Assembly: GCF_008801695.1 (NCBI RefSeq)
Contig: NZ_VZPF01000026.1
Span: 1 to 57,581 of the forward strand
Length of the DNA: 57,581 bases
DNA from: Pantoea stewartii subsp. stewartii
GTDB lineage: Bacteria; Pseudomonadota; Gammaproteobacteria; Enterobacterales; Enterobacteriaceae
Direction: 5' to 3'
Under the pieces are notes generated by a model that was given only the letters and a program-made list of their open reading frames with translations, ran no database searches and was not told the DNA's origin. Shown here piece by piece: positions 46,121 to 54,349 of the stretch (the first letter of the stretch is position 1; the number at the start of each line of letters is the position of its first letter). The translations under genes were made by a program, and so were the position numbers.

Positions 46121-47707
46121 ATGAAACACCTGACCAGCCAGATTCATGCATTTGGCAAGGCGTTGATGATGCCTATTTCGGTGATCGCGGCAGCCGGTAT
46201 TTTTCTGGGGCTGGCCGCGGCCATGCAGAACCCCGCAGTGACGGGGGAAGCCTTTGCGCAAATGCAGGTGGCCCAGCTCATTATCGGTTTTATTCGCAAA
46301 GTCGCAGGAGCGCTGTTTGCCAATCTGCCCCTGTTCTTTGCCGTCGCCAGTGCGATTGGTCTGGCAAAAGCCGAGAAACCGACCGCCGCCTTTGCGGCGG
46401 TGATTGGCTATATCGCCATGAACGTGGGGATTAATGCGACGCTGGCCGCAAAAGGCATAACGGCGGCCACCACGACGCCTCAGGCGCTGCAACAGGCGGG
46501 ACTGGATCAAACGACCGCCATGATGACCTCGGCGGAATATATCCAGATGCTGGGGATTTTTACCTACAACATGAGCGTGCTGGGCGGCGTGGTGGCTGGC
46601 CTGCTCACCGTAATGTTGCACAATCGTTTTTATACGCAGCAACTTCCTACAGCGATCAGCTTCTTTGGCGGCCGACGTTTTGTGCCCATTGTCACCGTCG
46701 TGGTTCTGCCGCTGGTGGGTGTATTGCTGGCGCTGATCTGGCCAACCCTCGGAGAGGGCATCGCCTGGGTGGGACAGATGATTGGCCACAGTGGTCAGTA
46801 CGGTGCATTTCTGCTGGGGGCGGCTGAACGCCTGCTGATTCCTACCGGGCTGCACCATATTCTCAATGAAACGGTCCGCTTTACGCCGATTGGCGGTATG
46901 GCGGTTGTGGACGGACAGACCCTTGTCGGCGCATTGAATATTTTCAATGCCTCGCTGACACATCCTGGCCTCATCCCGGATGCCACGCTGCGAACGGCTA
47001 CCCAGTTCCTGGCGCAGGGAAAAATACCGGTGATGATGTTCGGGCTGCCTGCTGCAGCACTGGCGATCTATCACACCGCACGTCCGGAGCATAAACAACG
47101 CGTGAAAGCGCTGGTGCTGGCCGGCGCGCTGACCTCCTTTACCACCGGGATCACCGAACCTCTGGAGTTCTGCTTTATTTTTGTGTCGCCCGTGCTCTAT
47201 GTGTTGCATGCGTTTTTGACCGGCCTTTCATTTATGTTGATGTCAATGCTGCATCTGATGATTGGCAACGTGCAGGGCGGCATTATCGACCTGGTGGTCT
47301 TCGGTGTGCTGGGTGGCAGTAAAACCCACTGGTGGTGGACGCTGGTGCTTGGCGTGATCTACGCACCGATCTATTACTACGGGTTCCGTTTTGTCATTAC
47401 CCGCATGAATGTCGAAACACCGGGACGGGAAACCGAGGAGGAAAAACCGCAGGTCGTTGATTGCAGTGAACGCACTCAGGTCATTATCAGTGGATTGGGT
47501 GGGGCTGCCAATATAGAGGACATCGATTGCTGCTTTACGCGCTTACGGGTGCGGGTAAAAGATATGAAAGAGGTGGTGGATCACACCCTGATGAGTACGG
47601 GCGCGAATGGCGTGAATCGCGTCAGTGAGCAGGATGTTCAGGTGATTTACGGTCCTCAGGTCGAAAAGATTGCGCAGGAAGTGAAGTCGATGCTTGGCGT
47701 CGGCTGA
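46121..47707 (+). CDS. PTS EIICB permease, glucose/glucoside family
   Basis: A 528-aa phosphotransferase permease with an N-terminal EIIC membrane domain (about 1-430) and a C-terminal EIIB domain (about 450-528). EIIC blocks include LIPTGLHHILNETVRF and TTGITEPLEFCFIFVSPVLY, which contains the conserved sugar-binding Glu. EIIB has DCCFTRLRVRVKD with the phospho-accepting Cys. There is no EIIA domain, so a soluble glucose-type EIIA (Crr) must phosphorylate it. Sequence is of the MalX/GlvCB/PtsG type; the sugar is undecided. No hydrolase or regulator gene is adjacent, and a CRP-like site precedes it. ATG 46121 follows AAAGGCGCGAAACC. Confidence 0.9.
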   Translation: MKHLTSQIHAFGKALMMPISVIAAAGIFLGLAAAMQNPAVTGEAFAQMQVAQLIIGFIRKVAGALFANLPLFFAVASAIGLAKAEKPTAAFAAVIGYIAMNVGINATLAAKGITAATTTPQALQQAGLDQTTAMMTSAEYIQMLGIFTYNMSVLGGVVAGLLTVMLHNRFYTQQLPTAISFFGGRRFVPIVTVVVLPLVGVLLALIWPTLGEGIAWVGQMIGHSGQYGAFLLGAAERLLIPTGLHHILNETVRFTPIGGMAVVDGQTLVGALNIFNASLTHPGLIPDATLRTATQFLAQGKIPVMMFGLPAAALAIYHTARPEHKQRVKALVLAGALTSFTTGITEPLEFCFIFVSPVLYVLHAFLTGLSFMLMSMLHLMIGNVQGGIIDLVVFGVLGGSKTHWWWTLVLGVIYAPIYYYGFRFVITRMNVETPGRETEEEKPQVVDCSERTQVIISGLGGAANIEDIDCCFTRLRVRVKDMKEVVDHTLMSTGANGVNRVSEQDVQVIYGPQVEKIAQEVKSMLGVG

Positions 47708-47934
47708 CGGCGGCCTCACTGGGCGCAGCAGGTGCGCCCTCCCTGTCTGACATATTACGGCATTCCGTTCCGTTCTAAGCTCCGTTTTTATCCGTTCCCC
47801 TCACGTTCACGATTAACACAAAAATATAAGCAATGCTTTATGTTTCATTTTGTGATCTGTGCTTGAATTTTACCGGTACCACTCTATGGTAAGAGGTGGA
47901 AAGTGCAATACACGCAATTAAAAGGGGGTTATTT

Positions 47935-48072
47935 ATGGCGAAAAACAGGTTAGTTAAAGCCGTTGAAATATCGGCAATTGTTGTTTTCACACTTGTCGTG
48001 ATCTATTTACTGGCGACGGGCGTACTGTCGTCAACGGGCATTGATCACGCCTGGCCTTATCCAACGAAGTAA
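47935..48072 (+). CDS. 45-residue single-pass membrane protein
   Basis: A short frame with a strong Shine-Dalgarno (AAGGGGG, six bases before ATG 47935) encodes a basic start (MAKNRLVKAVE), one transmembrane helix (ISAIVVFTLVVIYLLATGV) and a polar tail ending HAWPYPTK. I do not recognise the family. It lies between the PTS gene and the prophage, so it may be the last chromosomal gene before the attachment site. Confidence 0.65.
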   Translation: MAKNRLVKAVEISAIVVFTLVVIYLLATGVLSSTGIDHAWPYPTK

Positions 48073-48567
48073 CAACGGGCAACACCAGGGAAAACACCAT
48101 AAAAAATAATAATTCTGCCAGCCTGATTCTGAAAGAGTCCGGCCTGTTGCGCGCCCATTACGCCTTTCGTCTCGCCCCCAAAAGTATCTCCTGTCAGCCG
48201 GACACTCGGGCTGCATTACTGCACTCTGCCTGTTCCAGAGTCCTGAACGCACACTGACTGGCATTCTGTTGCACCCTCGGCACATAATAGACGTTCAACT
48301 GAGCGACGTTATGGCGGGCACAAAAAATCGACATTAAGCAACTCATCTACCTCTGAAATCTGTGTGTAAATAACGCCTTATCCTTCCTCATCCCTGCACA
48401 TCCTTTCAATTCCCCGCCGCACAACACTCAACAACTAATTTCAATCCTGCACACTCTCAAACAGTCACTAAACATCCCGATACGACCCTGTGATTTATGT
48501 ACATGTGTTAGTACAAAAAATCGGTTAGTCTGCGATCCTCTCTTTTTTATGTACTAATGAGGATGCT
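48073..48567. other. gene-free region holding the left prophage boundary
   Basis: About 500 bp with no convincing gene. A leftward frame at 48031-48285 overlaps the small membrane-protein gene and looks spurious. The attL core should lie here, since the integrase begins at 48568. I cannot locate it without the other end of the prophage. TTAGTAC (48508-48514) and GTACTAA (48551-48557) form an inverted pair ahead of the integrase. Confidence 0.5.
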
Positions 48568-49809
48568 ATGGCGCTCACTGACAGCTACCTGCGTTCTGTG
48601 CTCGGGCGCGAGCATGAAGGGGTATTTGAAAAGACGGACAGGGATGGCCTTTCTGTCCGGGTGTCAAAAAAAGGAAAGGTCGTTTTCCAGATGCGATACA
48701 TGTTCGCCGGCAAACAGCGTAGGGTTGACATTGGAAGCTACCCGTCTCTCGGGTTGCGGGAAGCCCGTGATGAGATACTGAAGATACGCCGTGCGCTTGA
48801 GGAAGGTATAGACCCTCAGCTTTACATGGCGGCGCGGTATGAGAAGAACGTCACGGCCATGACGGTTGAGCAGGTCATCAGGGAATGGGACCGCGTTTAT
48901 GCCCAGGCGAATATAAAAAACGCCCACGGCATACTTAGATCGTTTGAGATTCACATATTCCCCCGCATAGGCCATCTGCCGCATGACTCTGTAGGCACGC
49001 ATACATGGATAGAGGTTATTGAGAGTGTCCAGGCGAAAAGACCTGGAATTGCCAGGCGCTTGCTGACAAACGCAAAGCAGGCACACTCATGGGCGCTCAG
49101 GAGAAAAATGGTTGAGTATGCGCCGGTGGAATCCCTTAAGCCTCATGACTTAGGCATGAAAATAAACGTCACTAAACGCGTGCTGAGTGACGACGAAATC
49201 AGGGTGCTGTACGAAACCTTCGAAAATACCGGCATGCGCAGGAAAAACGCGCTGCTCATGCAACTTATCCTGTTATTCGGCTGCCGTTCTGGCGAGATGA
49301 TACAGAGCAAACGTGAGCATTTTGATTTTGAGGAGGGCGTGTGGACGGTTCCGCCTGAGAACCACAAAGGCGGACAGAGCGGCAAACCATTAAGACGACC
49401 GATCATCCCGGCGGCGCAGGAAATGATTCAGGAAGCAATGTCGCTCAGCTCGCACAAGGATTTTATATTTCAGAGTGCGCTGGCTAAGGACAGGGAAAGG
49501 GCGCTTAACAGCGGATCAGCATTAGGATTGCCGAAAACTGTCATGGCTTACTACCAGAGAACAAGAGGCGAGATAATGCCGCACTGGTCTATCCATGACC
49601 TGAGAAGAACGGCGAGGACGCGGTGGGCTTCCATTGCTCCACCGCATGTCTGCGAGGTGATGCTGGGGCATGCCCTGCCAGGCATATGGGCGGTATACGA
49701 TCACAATGACTACATCGATGAGCAGAGGAAGGCATATACCGCCTGGTGGGCTCTGGTAATGAAGATAGTGAATGGTGAGTCGAAAGTACGCTCAATCGTG
49801 ACAATGTAG
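48568..49809 (+). CDS. int: prophage tyrosine integrase
   Basis: A 413-aa site-specific recombinase of the P4/DUF4102 type. The N-terminal arm-binding region contains RYMFAGKQRRVDIGSYPSLGLREARDE. The catalytic set is complete: Arg240 (GCRSGEM), His343-x2-Arg346 (IHDLRRTART), His368 (LGHAL) and nucleophile Tyr377 (WAVYDHND). It should integrate and excise the prophage to its right. It points rightward, against the leftward early operon; its last 18 bases overlap the end of the excisionase gene tail to tail. ATG 48568 has GAGGATGCT upstream. Confidence 0.95.
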   Translation: MALTDSYLRSVLGREHEGVFEKTDRDGLSVRVSKKGKVVFQMRYMFAGKQRRVDIGSYPSLGLREARDEILKIRRALEEGIDPQLYMAARYEKNVTAMTVEQVIREWDRVYAQANIKNAHGILRSFEIHIFPRIGHLPHDSVGTHTWIEVIESVQAKRPGIARRLLTNAKQAHSWALRRKMVEYAPVESLKPHDLGMKINVTKRVLSDDEIRVLYETFENTGMRRKNALLMQLILLFGCRSGEMIQSKREHFDFEEGVWTVPPENHKGGQSGKPLRRPIIPAAQEMIQEAMSLSSHKDFIFQSALAKDRERALNSGSALGLPKTVMAYYQRTRGEIMPHWSIHDLRRTARTRWASIAPPHVCEVMLGHALPGIWAVYDHNDYIDEQRKAYTAWWALVMKIVNGESKVRSIVTM

Positions 49810-49986
49810 CTTACCGAACTTTTCGATATCGCTTTTCAGGAACAAGCCGTGGTGTGCAGGGTCGGGGAATCCGCACATACGTTTCTCACCGGTCCGGCGG
49901 TTACGGCTGTTCCAGTTGCGGATTGTTTTTACCGACCGGCGGAAGAATGCGGCCGTTTCCTCAAATGTCATGTATGGTGATTCCAT
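49792..49986 (-). CDS. xis: excisionase-like DNA-binding protein
   Basis: A 64-aa basic protein whose TFEETAAFFRRSVKTIRNWNSRNRRTG segment is a MerR/Xis-type winged-helix motif. The likely role is directing the integrase towards excision. It is the last gene of the leftward early operon and overlaps the integrase 3' end. Start is ATG 49986 or the in-frame ATG 49971. It starts three bases past the stop of the small membrane peptide gene. Confidence 0.82.
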   Translation of the reverse strand: MESPYMTFEETAAFFRRSVKTIRNWNSRNRRTGEKRMCGFPDPAHHGLFLKSDIEKFGKLHCHD

Positions 49987-49988
49987 AT

Positions 49989-50090
49989 CTACTCCTCAGG
50001 TGGCTTGCTGTGTTTTAATGCGTAAATGAGAGCGATGAGAAGGGCGAGAGTGAGAATGTCGCCAGGTTCGGCGGTGATGTTGATGTTCAT
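49989..50090 (-). CDS. 33-residue phage membrane peptide
   Basis: ATG 50090 overlaps the upstream stop by ATGA, and the frame ends in TAG three bases before xis. It encodes MNINITAEPGD, then a single hydrophobic helix ILTLALLIALIYAL and a polar KHSKPPEE tail. The overlaps on both sides argue that it is translated. Function unknown; I do not recognise the family. Confidence 0.65.
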   Translation of the reverse strand: MNINITAEPGDILTLALLIALIYALKHSKPPEE

Positions 50091-50428
50091 TTCATCGACG
50101 TGAATCCTATGATTTCAGCGCTCATCAGCATCCTTGGCAGGAAGTCGTAGCAATCCTCCTCATCATCGGCACACTCAAGCGTATTGCCGTCTTTGTCGGT
50201 CAGCATCAGATAGGGTACTTTCGTCCCTTCAAGCTCTGGAAGGTCTTCATAGAAAGAATCAATCGCGGATGTGATAACATCCAATCCAGAACAGTTGCCA
50301 GAAACCTCACGAATCGCTTCCGCCCGGAACTGCCATACACCAAAAACTAGTTTCACTGTGTGAACTGACTTATTTGAAAAAGAGAATTTATTCGGATCGT
50401 AATCAATGACATTTTGTTCTTCAGACAT
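50087..50428 (-). CDS. phage protein resembling DUF5406
   Basis: A 113-aa acidic protein with FSNKSVHTVKLVFGVWQFRAEAIREVSGNCSGLDVI and a C-terminal DEEDCYDFLPRML segment. The pattern of a short beta-rich start followed by GNCxGLxVI resembles the DUF5406 proteins of enterobacterial phages, from memory. Its stop overlaps the next small gene by ATGA. The Shine-Dalgarno GAGGAG precedes ATG 50428. Function unknown. Confidence 0.65.
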   Translation of the reverse strand: MSEEQNVIDYDPNKFSFSNKSVHTVKLVFGVWQFRAEAIREVSGNCSGLDVITSAIDSFYEDLPELEGTKVPYLMLTDKDGNTLECADDEEDCYDFLPRMLMSAEIIGFTSMK

Positions 50429-50472
50429 AACAACTCCTCACGCAGAGCGCGATAAAGGTTAATTGGGTGGGG

Positions 50473-52020
50473 TTATTTATTCAGGTGAGAAATGATGCGC
50501 TTGCCAATCCAGGCCATTACCGGTACTGCCATGGAATTACCGATTGCTTTGTAGCGCGGGCCGTCAGCTGCCTGGCGGTACGCCTCTTCTGCGGTCATGG
50601 TTGGGAAGTGGCTGCGCAGATACGCATACTCATCCGCCGTGATCTGCTTGCGCTTAGATACCGGGATCAGGGTGTGGTTGTCGGGGAACCCCTGCAACCG
50701 CTCACACTCTACAGGGGTCAGGCGGCGGACCGACATGTTATGCATGACAGCCTCCATTCTTCCCCCGCCGCGCTCTTTGGCATCCAGCGGCGGCGATAAT
50801 TCTTCAGCAAACTTCGGTGTAGGCTGGTTGCTGATGCCATACGCCACTGCCGGAGGTGCCCCTGCGTTCTGATGGCTGTTGACGCTGCCGCTGGCCCGCA
50901 GCTTAGGCGCTATCTCAACTGCTGCGTCCTGCCCGTGGTCCTTGCTGTTGAAGGCGATGGCGAGGATGCCGTTCTCCTGTCCCTGGTTGCGGCCCAGAGT
51001 GTGTGCCAGCTCGACGTTGGTGTCAGGGTCTTGGGTTGCGTGAACAGCCATCACCGCCAGATGGTCGTGGCTCTCCTGCTCACGGGCGCGCAGTGTCCCA
51101 GCTCCTTCCGCCCATGCACCCTGACCGGTGCTGCTGAACTGGGCGAGGAAGGTCTCGACCTCGAAATCTATGCGCTGGCCTCGGGCTGTGAGGCAGGCGG
51201 CAACTTCGATAGATCCGCTGCGGTTTCCGCCTCCGAAGGCTGCAACGAGGTGCCCGGCTTGAGCCTGGTTGTCGTCAGCGCCACACGTTCCAACGCCATT
51301 TGCAGTAAGGGCGGCAGCGACCGACCCCGCGCTTCGGCTCGGCGCAGTATCCCGGCGCACGCCTTCGAGCTCAAATAGAACTTTTGTGGGATCGAAATCG
51401 GTTCGAGCACTTGCGACAACAAACACACGGCGGCGGCGTTGGGCCACTCCGAAATATTGGGCATCAAGGACGCGCCACGCGATTGACCTTTTGGGTCCAG
51501 ACACATAACCAGCGTTCGACCATTTTTTCCCTGGTGGTTCCAGCTCACAGTCTTCGCCGGCGAGGAGGCCAAGAAACGCACCGAAGGCGTTATCTTTGGA
51601 CGACAGGACGCCTGGCACGTTTTCCCAGACGATAATTGATGGTTGATTTCCTTCGCTGATTCGCTGCTCGTCGATTGCATCAGCTAATTCTCCGTATGAA
51701 ATTGTTAACTGACCTCGTTCATCTTCAAGGCCCTTACGTGCTCCGGCTACAGAAAATGCCTGGCACGGCGTACCGCCAACAAGGATGTCGGGAGCTTCCA
51801 CTTCACCAGACCTCACCATGGCAGCCAGCTTTGTCATATCGCCAAGATTGGAAATATTCGGCCAGTGGTGGGAGAGAACGGAAGAAGGGAAGTCAGGGCC
51901 TTTTTTGTAGTTGTGCTCCGGGTCAAACTGAGAGAACCATGCCGGGCTAAGTCCAATCGGCTCCCATGCTATGCTGGCAGCTTCTATGCCGCTGCAAACC
52001 GAACCGTAGGTTAGTTTCAC
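50473..52020 (-). CDS. phage DNA cytosine-5 methyltransferase
   Basis: A 515-aa C5-methyltransferase with motif I (VCSGIEAAS), motif IV with the catalytic Cys86 (GGTPCQAFSVAG), motif VI (WENVPG, 133-137), and motif VIII (AQYFGVAQRRRRVF). A long target-recognition region is followed by motifs IX-X (RRLTPVECERLQGFP and AIGNSMAVPVMAWI). No restriction endonuclease gene adjoins it, so it is probably a protective orphan methyltransferase masking phage DNA. Target sequence unknown. It is coupled to the upstream zinc-ribbon gene by ATGA. Confidence 0.93.
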   Translation of the reverse strand: MKLTYGSVCSGIEAASIAWEPIGLSPAWFSQFDPEHNYKKGPDFPSSVLSHHWPNISNLGDMTKLAAMVRSGEVEAPDILVGGTPCQAFSVAGARKGLEDERGQLTISYGELADAIDEQRISEGNQPSIIVWENVPGVLSSKDNAFGAFLGLLAGEDCELEPPGKKWSNAGYVSGPKRSIAWRVLDAQYFGVAQRRRRVFVVASARTDFDPTKVLFELEGVRRDTAPSRSAGSVAAALTANGVGTCGADDNQAQAGHLVAAFGGGNRSGSIEVAACLTARGQRIDFEVETFLAQFSSTGQGAWAEGAGTLRAREQESHDHLAVMAVHATQDPDTNVELAHTLGRNQGQENGILAIAFNSKDHGQDAAVEIAPKLRASGSVNSHQNAGAPPAVAYGISNQPTPKFAEELSPPLDAKERGGGRMEAVMHNMSVRRLTPVECERLQGFPDNHTLIPVSKRKQITADEYAYLRSHFPTMTAEEAYRQAADGPRYKAIGNSMAVPVMAWIGKRIISHLNK

Positions 52021-52226
52021 GCCACTCTCCTCTGTTTATTGGCCCGCTCAACCTTCTCAAAGTCCTCACAGCACTCAGGGGAGCAGAAAAATCCGGTCGA
52101 TACCTTCTCTTCGCAGTAATGGCAGGTGCCAGTGAATTGCATGGTAGGGTGAGGGCGGTTGGCTAATGCCAGGTCAATCATGTGCTGCGTGTGTTCGGCA
52201 GCTTCGTCGAGAATATCTGCGCACAT
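52017..52226 (-). CDS. small zinc-ribbon phage protein
   Basis: A 69-aa protein with an N-terminal helical part and a treble-clef-like zinc motif C-x2-C...C-x3-C in GTCHYCEEKVSTGFFCSPECCEDFE. It resembles TraR/DksA-like or DUF2116 phage proteins in layout. The stop overlaps the methyltransferase start (ATGA), which implies co-translation. Function unknown. Confidence 0.75.
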   Translation of the reverse strand: MCADILDEAAEHTQHMIDLALANRPHPTMQFTGTCHYCEEKVSTGFFCSPECCEDFEKVERANKQRRVA

Positions 52227-52255
52227 AGTGTTTACTCCTGAATGAAATCGTAAAA

Positions 52256-52279
52256 AAACCTGCCGGAGCAGGTTAGTTA
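52256..52279. terminator. hairpin ahead of the zinc-ribbon gene
   Basis: AACCTGC and GCAGGTT pair over a CGGA-type loop, preceded by AAAAAA, so the rightward strand reading has no T-tract but the leftward strand does. It may partly terminate leftward transcripts unless antiterminated. Confidence 0.6.
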
Positions 52280-52316
52280 TTCGGGGATGGATTTGCGTTC
52301 GGCGGGGATTTAGGCA

Positions 52317-52556
52317 TTAGTCATCATCCTCATCCCATTCATCATCGCCTTCGTCATCCTGATCGCACAGGGAAGCTAACGGGTTTGTCGCAGCAAGCAT
52401 GACACTGGCTGCACCTCTGCGCTGGAGCCTGCGCAGAGCCTCGGCAAAATCAAACGCCTCTATGCGCTCCTCTCCTAAGTCAAGATTGCCCGCATAGCTA
52501 AAAGCCTGACTGACGAGATTTTGCAGGCCTTCATAAATTTCCTGTTTACTGCTCAT
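52317..52556 (-). CDS. acidic phage protein
   Basis: A 79-aa protein with an N-terminal helical part (MSSKQEIYEGLQNLVSQAF) and an extremely acidic tail (DQDDEGDDEWDEDDD). The tail could mimic DNA charge, as in some phage anti-defence proteins, but that is speculation. It overlaps the end of the DUF551 gene by 11 bases. I do not recognise the family. Confidence 0.7.
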   Translation of the reverse strand: MSSKQEIYEGLQNLVSQAFSYAGNLDLGEERIEAFDFAEALRRLQRRGAASVMLAATNPLASLCDQDDEGDDEWDEDDD

Positions 52557-52926
52557 CCTGACCTCCCGGCGCTGCTGGCAGTGGCATCCAGTGGGTTACA
52601 TCGTCAATTACGCATCCGTTGTGCTCATCCTTGAAGATGCCGCGAAGCCTGTTGAACCATGCAGCCATTACAATCATCGAATCGGTGTAGACTATGAACT
52701 GATCTTGTTGATAGGGTATCTCCGGCATCCGCTCACTGCACTTTACCCACCCATCGCTTACAGGCTGTGCGGTGGCGTTAAGGCGCTGGACTTCGGTGAT
52801 AAATTCCAGTATTGCAGCGCATGTTTTTGCTTCTTTCATGCCTGGCTTATCAAGCATTACGCGTTCAATCCATAGCTTTGCTTTCTGAATGCGAATCTCA
52901 GAAAAATCATCTGGCAACTTAATCAT
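52546..52926 (-). CDS. DUF551-domain phage protein
   Basis: A 126-aa protein with the DUF551 hallmarks in its second half: DGWVKCSERMPE, a variable centre and VTHWMPLPAAPG. Such proteins are common in lambdoid early regions and have no proven function. ATG 52926 (MIKLPDDFSEI) follows AAGGGTGAAGTC and starts five bases before the upstream gene's stop codon ends, so it is preferred over the ATG at 52986. Confidence 0.82.
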   Translation of the reverse strand: MIKLPDDFSEIRIQKAKLWIERVMLDKPGMKEAKTCAAILEFITEVQRLNATAQPVSDGWVKCSERMPEIPYQQDQFIVYTDSMIVMAAWFNRLRGIFKDEHNGCVIDDVTHWMPLPAAPGGQDEQ

Positions 52927-52930
52927 GACT

Positions 52931-53428
52931 TCACCCTTGACTCTTGAACGGAACACCAGCATTTTCCAGCGCTCTGAAAACGCCATCCATGTCGAAATAA
53001 TATCCGTACCCGTTGCCGTCTAAGCGCTGACTTTTGGGCAACTCCACCGGGCGCAAAAGCTGAGCGGGCGGGGTGGTGTAGAGGTCTCCGGTCATTTTCT
53101 GCGCTTCGGCATAAGCCTCCTCGTTTGTGGCGAATTCTGGCGTGTCACCGTGTACCCAGCAATGCACGCTTTCGATTTCGTTGGTATCACCGATAAACTT
53201 AGGTAGTACAGACGAGTATTTAAGTTTCGTTTTAACAGGCTCAGCCGTCAGCGCTGCGAGTGCTATTTGCCGAATCAGTAAATCTTTTTTGTGGCCCGGA
53301 ATTGTGCTAAAAATCTTATTCGCTTCACATCGTCTGATGGTGCCCTCCAAACGCGCAATATCAGACTTGCAGACATCGATCAGCGCCTGCACATCACCAT
53401 CAACTGGATTGGGGGAATTAGTTGTCAT
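52931..53428 (-). CDS. Ead/Ea22-like phage protein
   Basis: A 165-aa protein with an N-terminal coiled-coil part (DVQALIDVCKSDIARLEGTI) and the mid-C-terminal pattern GDLYTTPPAQ often found in Ead/Ea22-type proteins of lambdoid phages. It ends with a segment on GYGYYFDMDGVFRALENAG. Its ATG overlaps the upstream basic protein gene by 11 bases. Function unknown. Confidence 0.72.
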   Translation of the reverse strand: MTTNSPNPVDGDVQALIDVCKSDIARLEGTIRRCEANKIFSTIPGHKKDLLIRQIALAALTAEPVKTKLKYSSVLPKFIGDTNEIESVHCWVHGDTPEFATNEEAYAEAQKMTGDLYTTPPAQLLRPVELPKSQRLDGNGYGYYFDMDGVFRALENAGVPFKSQG

Positions 53429-53669
53429 GCTTGGCCTCTTTGAATAATTTAGGATAAAGAGCGCGTGCAGAATGCTTCAGCCATGGCGCACGGATCGTAA
53501 AGTTATAGCCCAGCCAAAAGAATTCGCGTGCATTTGCAATTCGAACCGTATGAGGTTTCCAAAACCAATCCCTGACATATGACTTTCTTACTTTTATCAG
53601 AGTTGCCTTCGGCAATCTTTTATCGAAAAAGTACTTTCTCATATCAACCCGCCTTATCCGCAGTTTCAT
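53418..53669 (-). CDS. basic hypothetical phage protein
   Basis: An 83-aa strongly basic, aromatic-rich protein (MKLRIRRVDMRKYFFDK...VRDWFWKPHTVRI...FFWLGYNFTIRAPW). It overlaps genes on both sides (26 bases with the upstream one, 11 with the downstream one), which fits the packed operon. I do not recognise the family; nucleic-acid binding is possible given the charge. Confidence 0.65.
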   Translation of the reverse strand: MKLRIRRVDMRKYFFDKRLPKATLIKVRKSYVRDWFWKPHTVRIANAREFFWLGYNFTIRAPWLKHSARALYPKLFKEAKHDN

Positions 53670-53934
53670 GGGTGCCGGAGCGGATTAAATCCGAAAGCTC
53701 CTGAATTGTCTGATGGTCGACTAAATCCCTGTCAGGCATCTGAGTGATGTTGTATTTCTGGTAGACGTGAGCCGATTCACTGCATAGCTCAAGTGCCTTT
53801 GCAGAAATCGCATCCAGCTTCTGCTGCAAATCAATGACACTTGAAGCAAGCTCAATTACCACTTCCTCGTTGTCTTTGCCTATGTGTGATGGCGGATATC
53901 CCTGAGCCATGTGTTCGATATCGCTGTTAGTCAT
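53644..53934 (-). CDS. hypothetical coiled-coil phage protein
   Basis: A 96-aa acidic protein with a predicted helical, coiled-coil middle (EEVVIELASSVIDLQQKLDAISAKALEL). ATG 53934 overlaps the stop of the next upstream small gene by ATGA and has GAAGGGAA upstream. Family not recognised. Confidence 0.7.
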   Translation of the reverse strand: MTNSDIEHMAQGYPPSHIGKDNEEVVIELASSVIDLQQKLDAISAKALELCSESAHVYQKYNITQMPDRDLVDHQTIQELSDLIRSGTHETADKAG

Positions 53935-54086
53935 TTCCCTTCTCCTGAATCCGCTACAGACACCAAGACAAGCTCATCGTTATCGAATGACTCTGGCTTA
54001 TCGTTGATGTAACAAAGCACCTTATTGGCAAGGTGCCTGACGTTGGTAACCATTGCTGTTTGCTCATCGGCTAATACGATGAACAT
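53931..54086 (-). CDS. 51-residue phage protein
   Basis: ATG 54086 opens a frame MFIVLADEQTAMVTNVRHLA...DKPESFDNDELVLVSVADSGEGK ending in a TGA that overlaps the next ATG (ATGA). The alternating pattern looks like a small alpha/beta fold. The Shine-Dalgarno is weak. Its coupling to the downstream gene and the lack of any other frame here support it. Function unknown. Confidence 0.6.
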   Translation of the reverse strand: MFIVLADEQTAMVTNVRHLANKVLCYINDKPESFDNDELVLVSVADSGEGK

Positions 54087-54157
54087 GAAGCTGTTGAGGC
54101 GATATGCCGGTATGCGGCATTGCCTTCAGTGAAGTGTTTGCATGGGAGTGTGTCCGG

Positions 54158-54349
54158 TCAGGCGGCTGTTAAGCTAAGCGCCGCCACCAGGAGCTTTAGC
54201 TTTCTATCCTGCTGCTCGGCTGCTAATTGAGCCTTAATGGGATTGGTTGTCAGCGTGTTATCAGGTAGCAACCATGCTTTTCGCTGCCAGAAAAAAGGGA
54301 GCGTTACGCTCCCGACTTTCATTGGACTGTAAGGGTTCTGCATCATCAC
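54158..54349 (-). CDS. hypothetical phage protein behind recT
   Basis: A 63-aa protein whose ATG overlaps the recT stop (ATGATG). It has MKVGSVTLPFFWQRKAWLLPDNTLTTNPIKAQLAAEQQDRKLKL followed by a short hydrophobic tail (LVAALSLTAA). Its coupling to recT suggests co-expression, possibly with recombination. Family not recognised. Confidence 0.7.
   Translation of the reverse strand: MMMQNPYSPMKVGSVTLPFFWQRKAWLLPDNTLTTNPIKAQLAAEQQDRKLKLLVAALSLTAA

Noticed and set aside
46082..47209. 375-codon minus-strand frame opposite the PTS gene
   Set aside because: His/Arg/Gln-rich composition and the overlap with a clearly coding PTS frame mark it as a shadow.
48031..48285. 84-codon leftward frame near the prophage boundary
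   Set aside because: It overlaps the small membrane-protein gene on the other strand and has no ribosome-binding site or domain.
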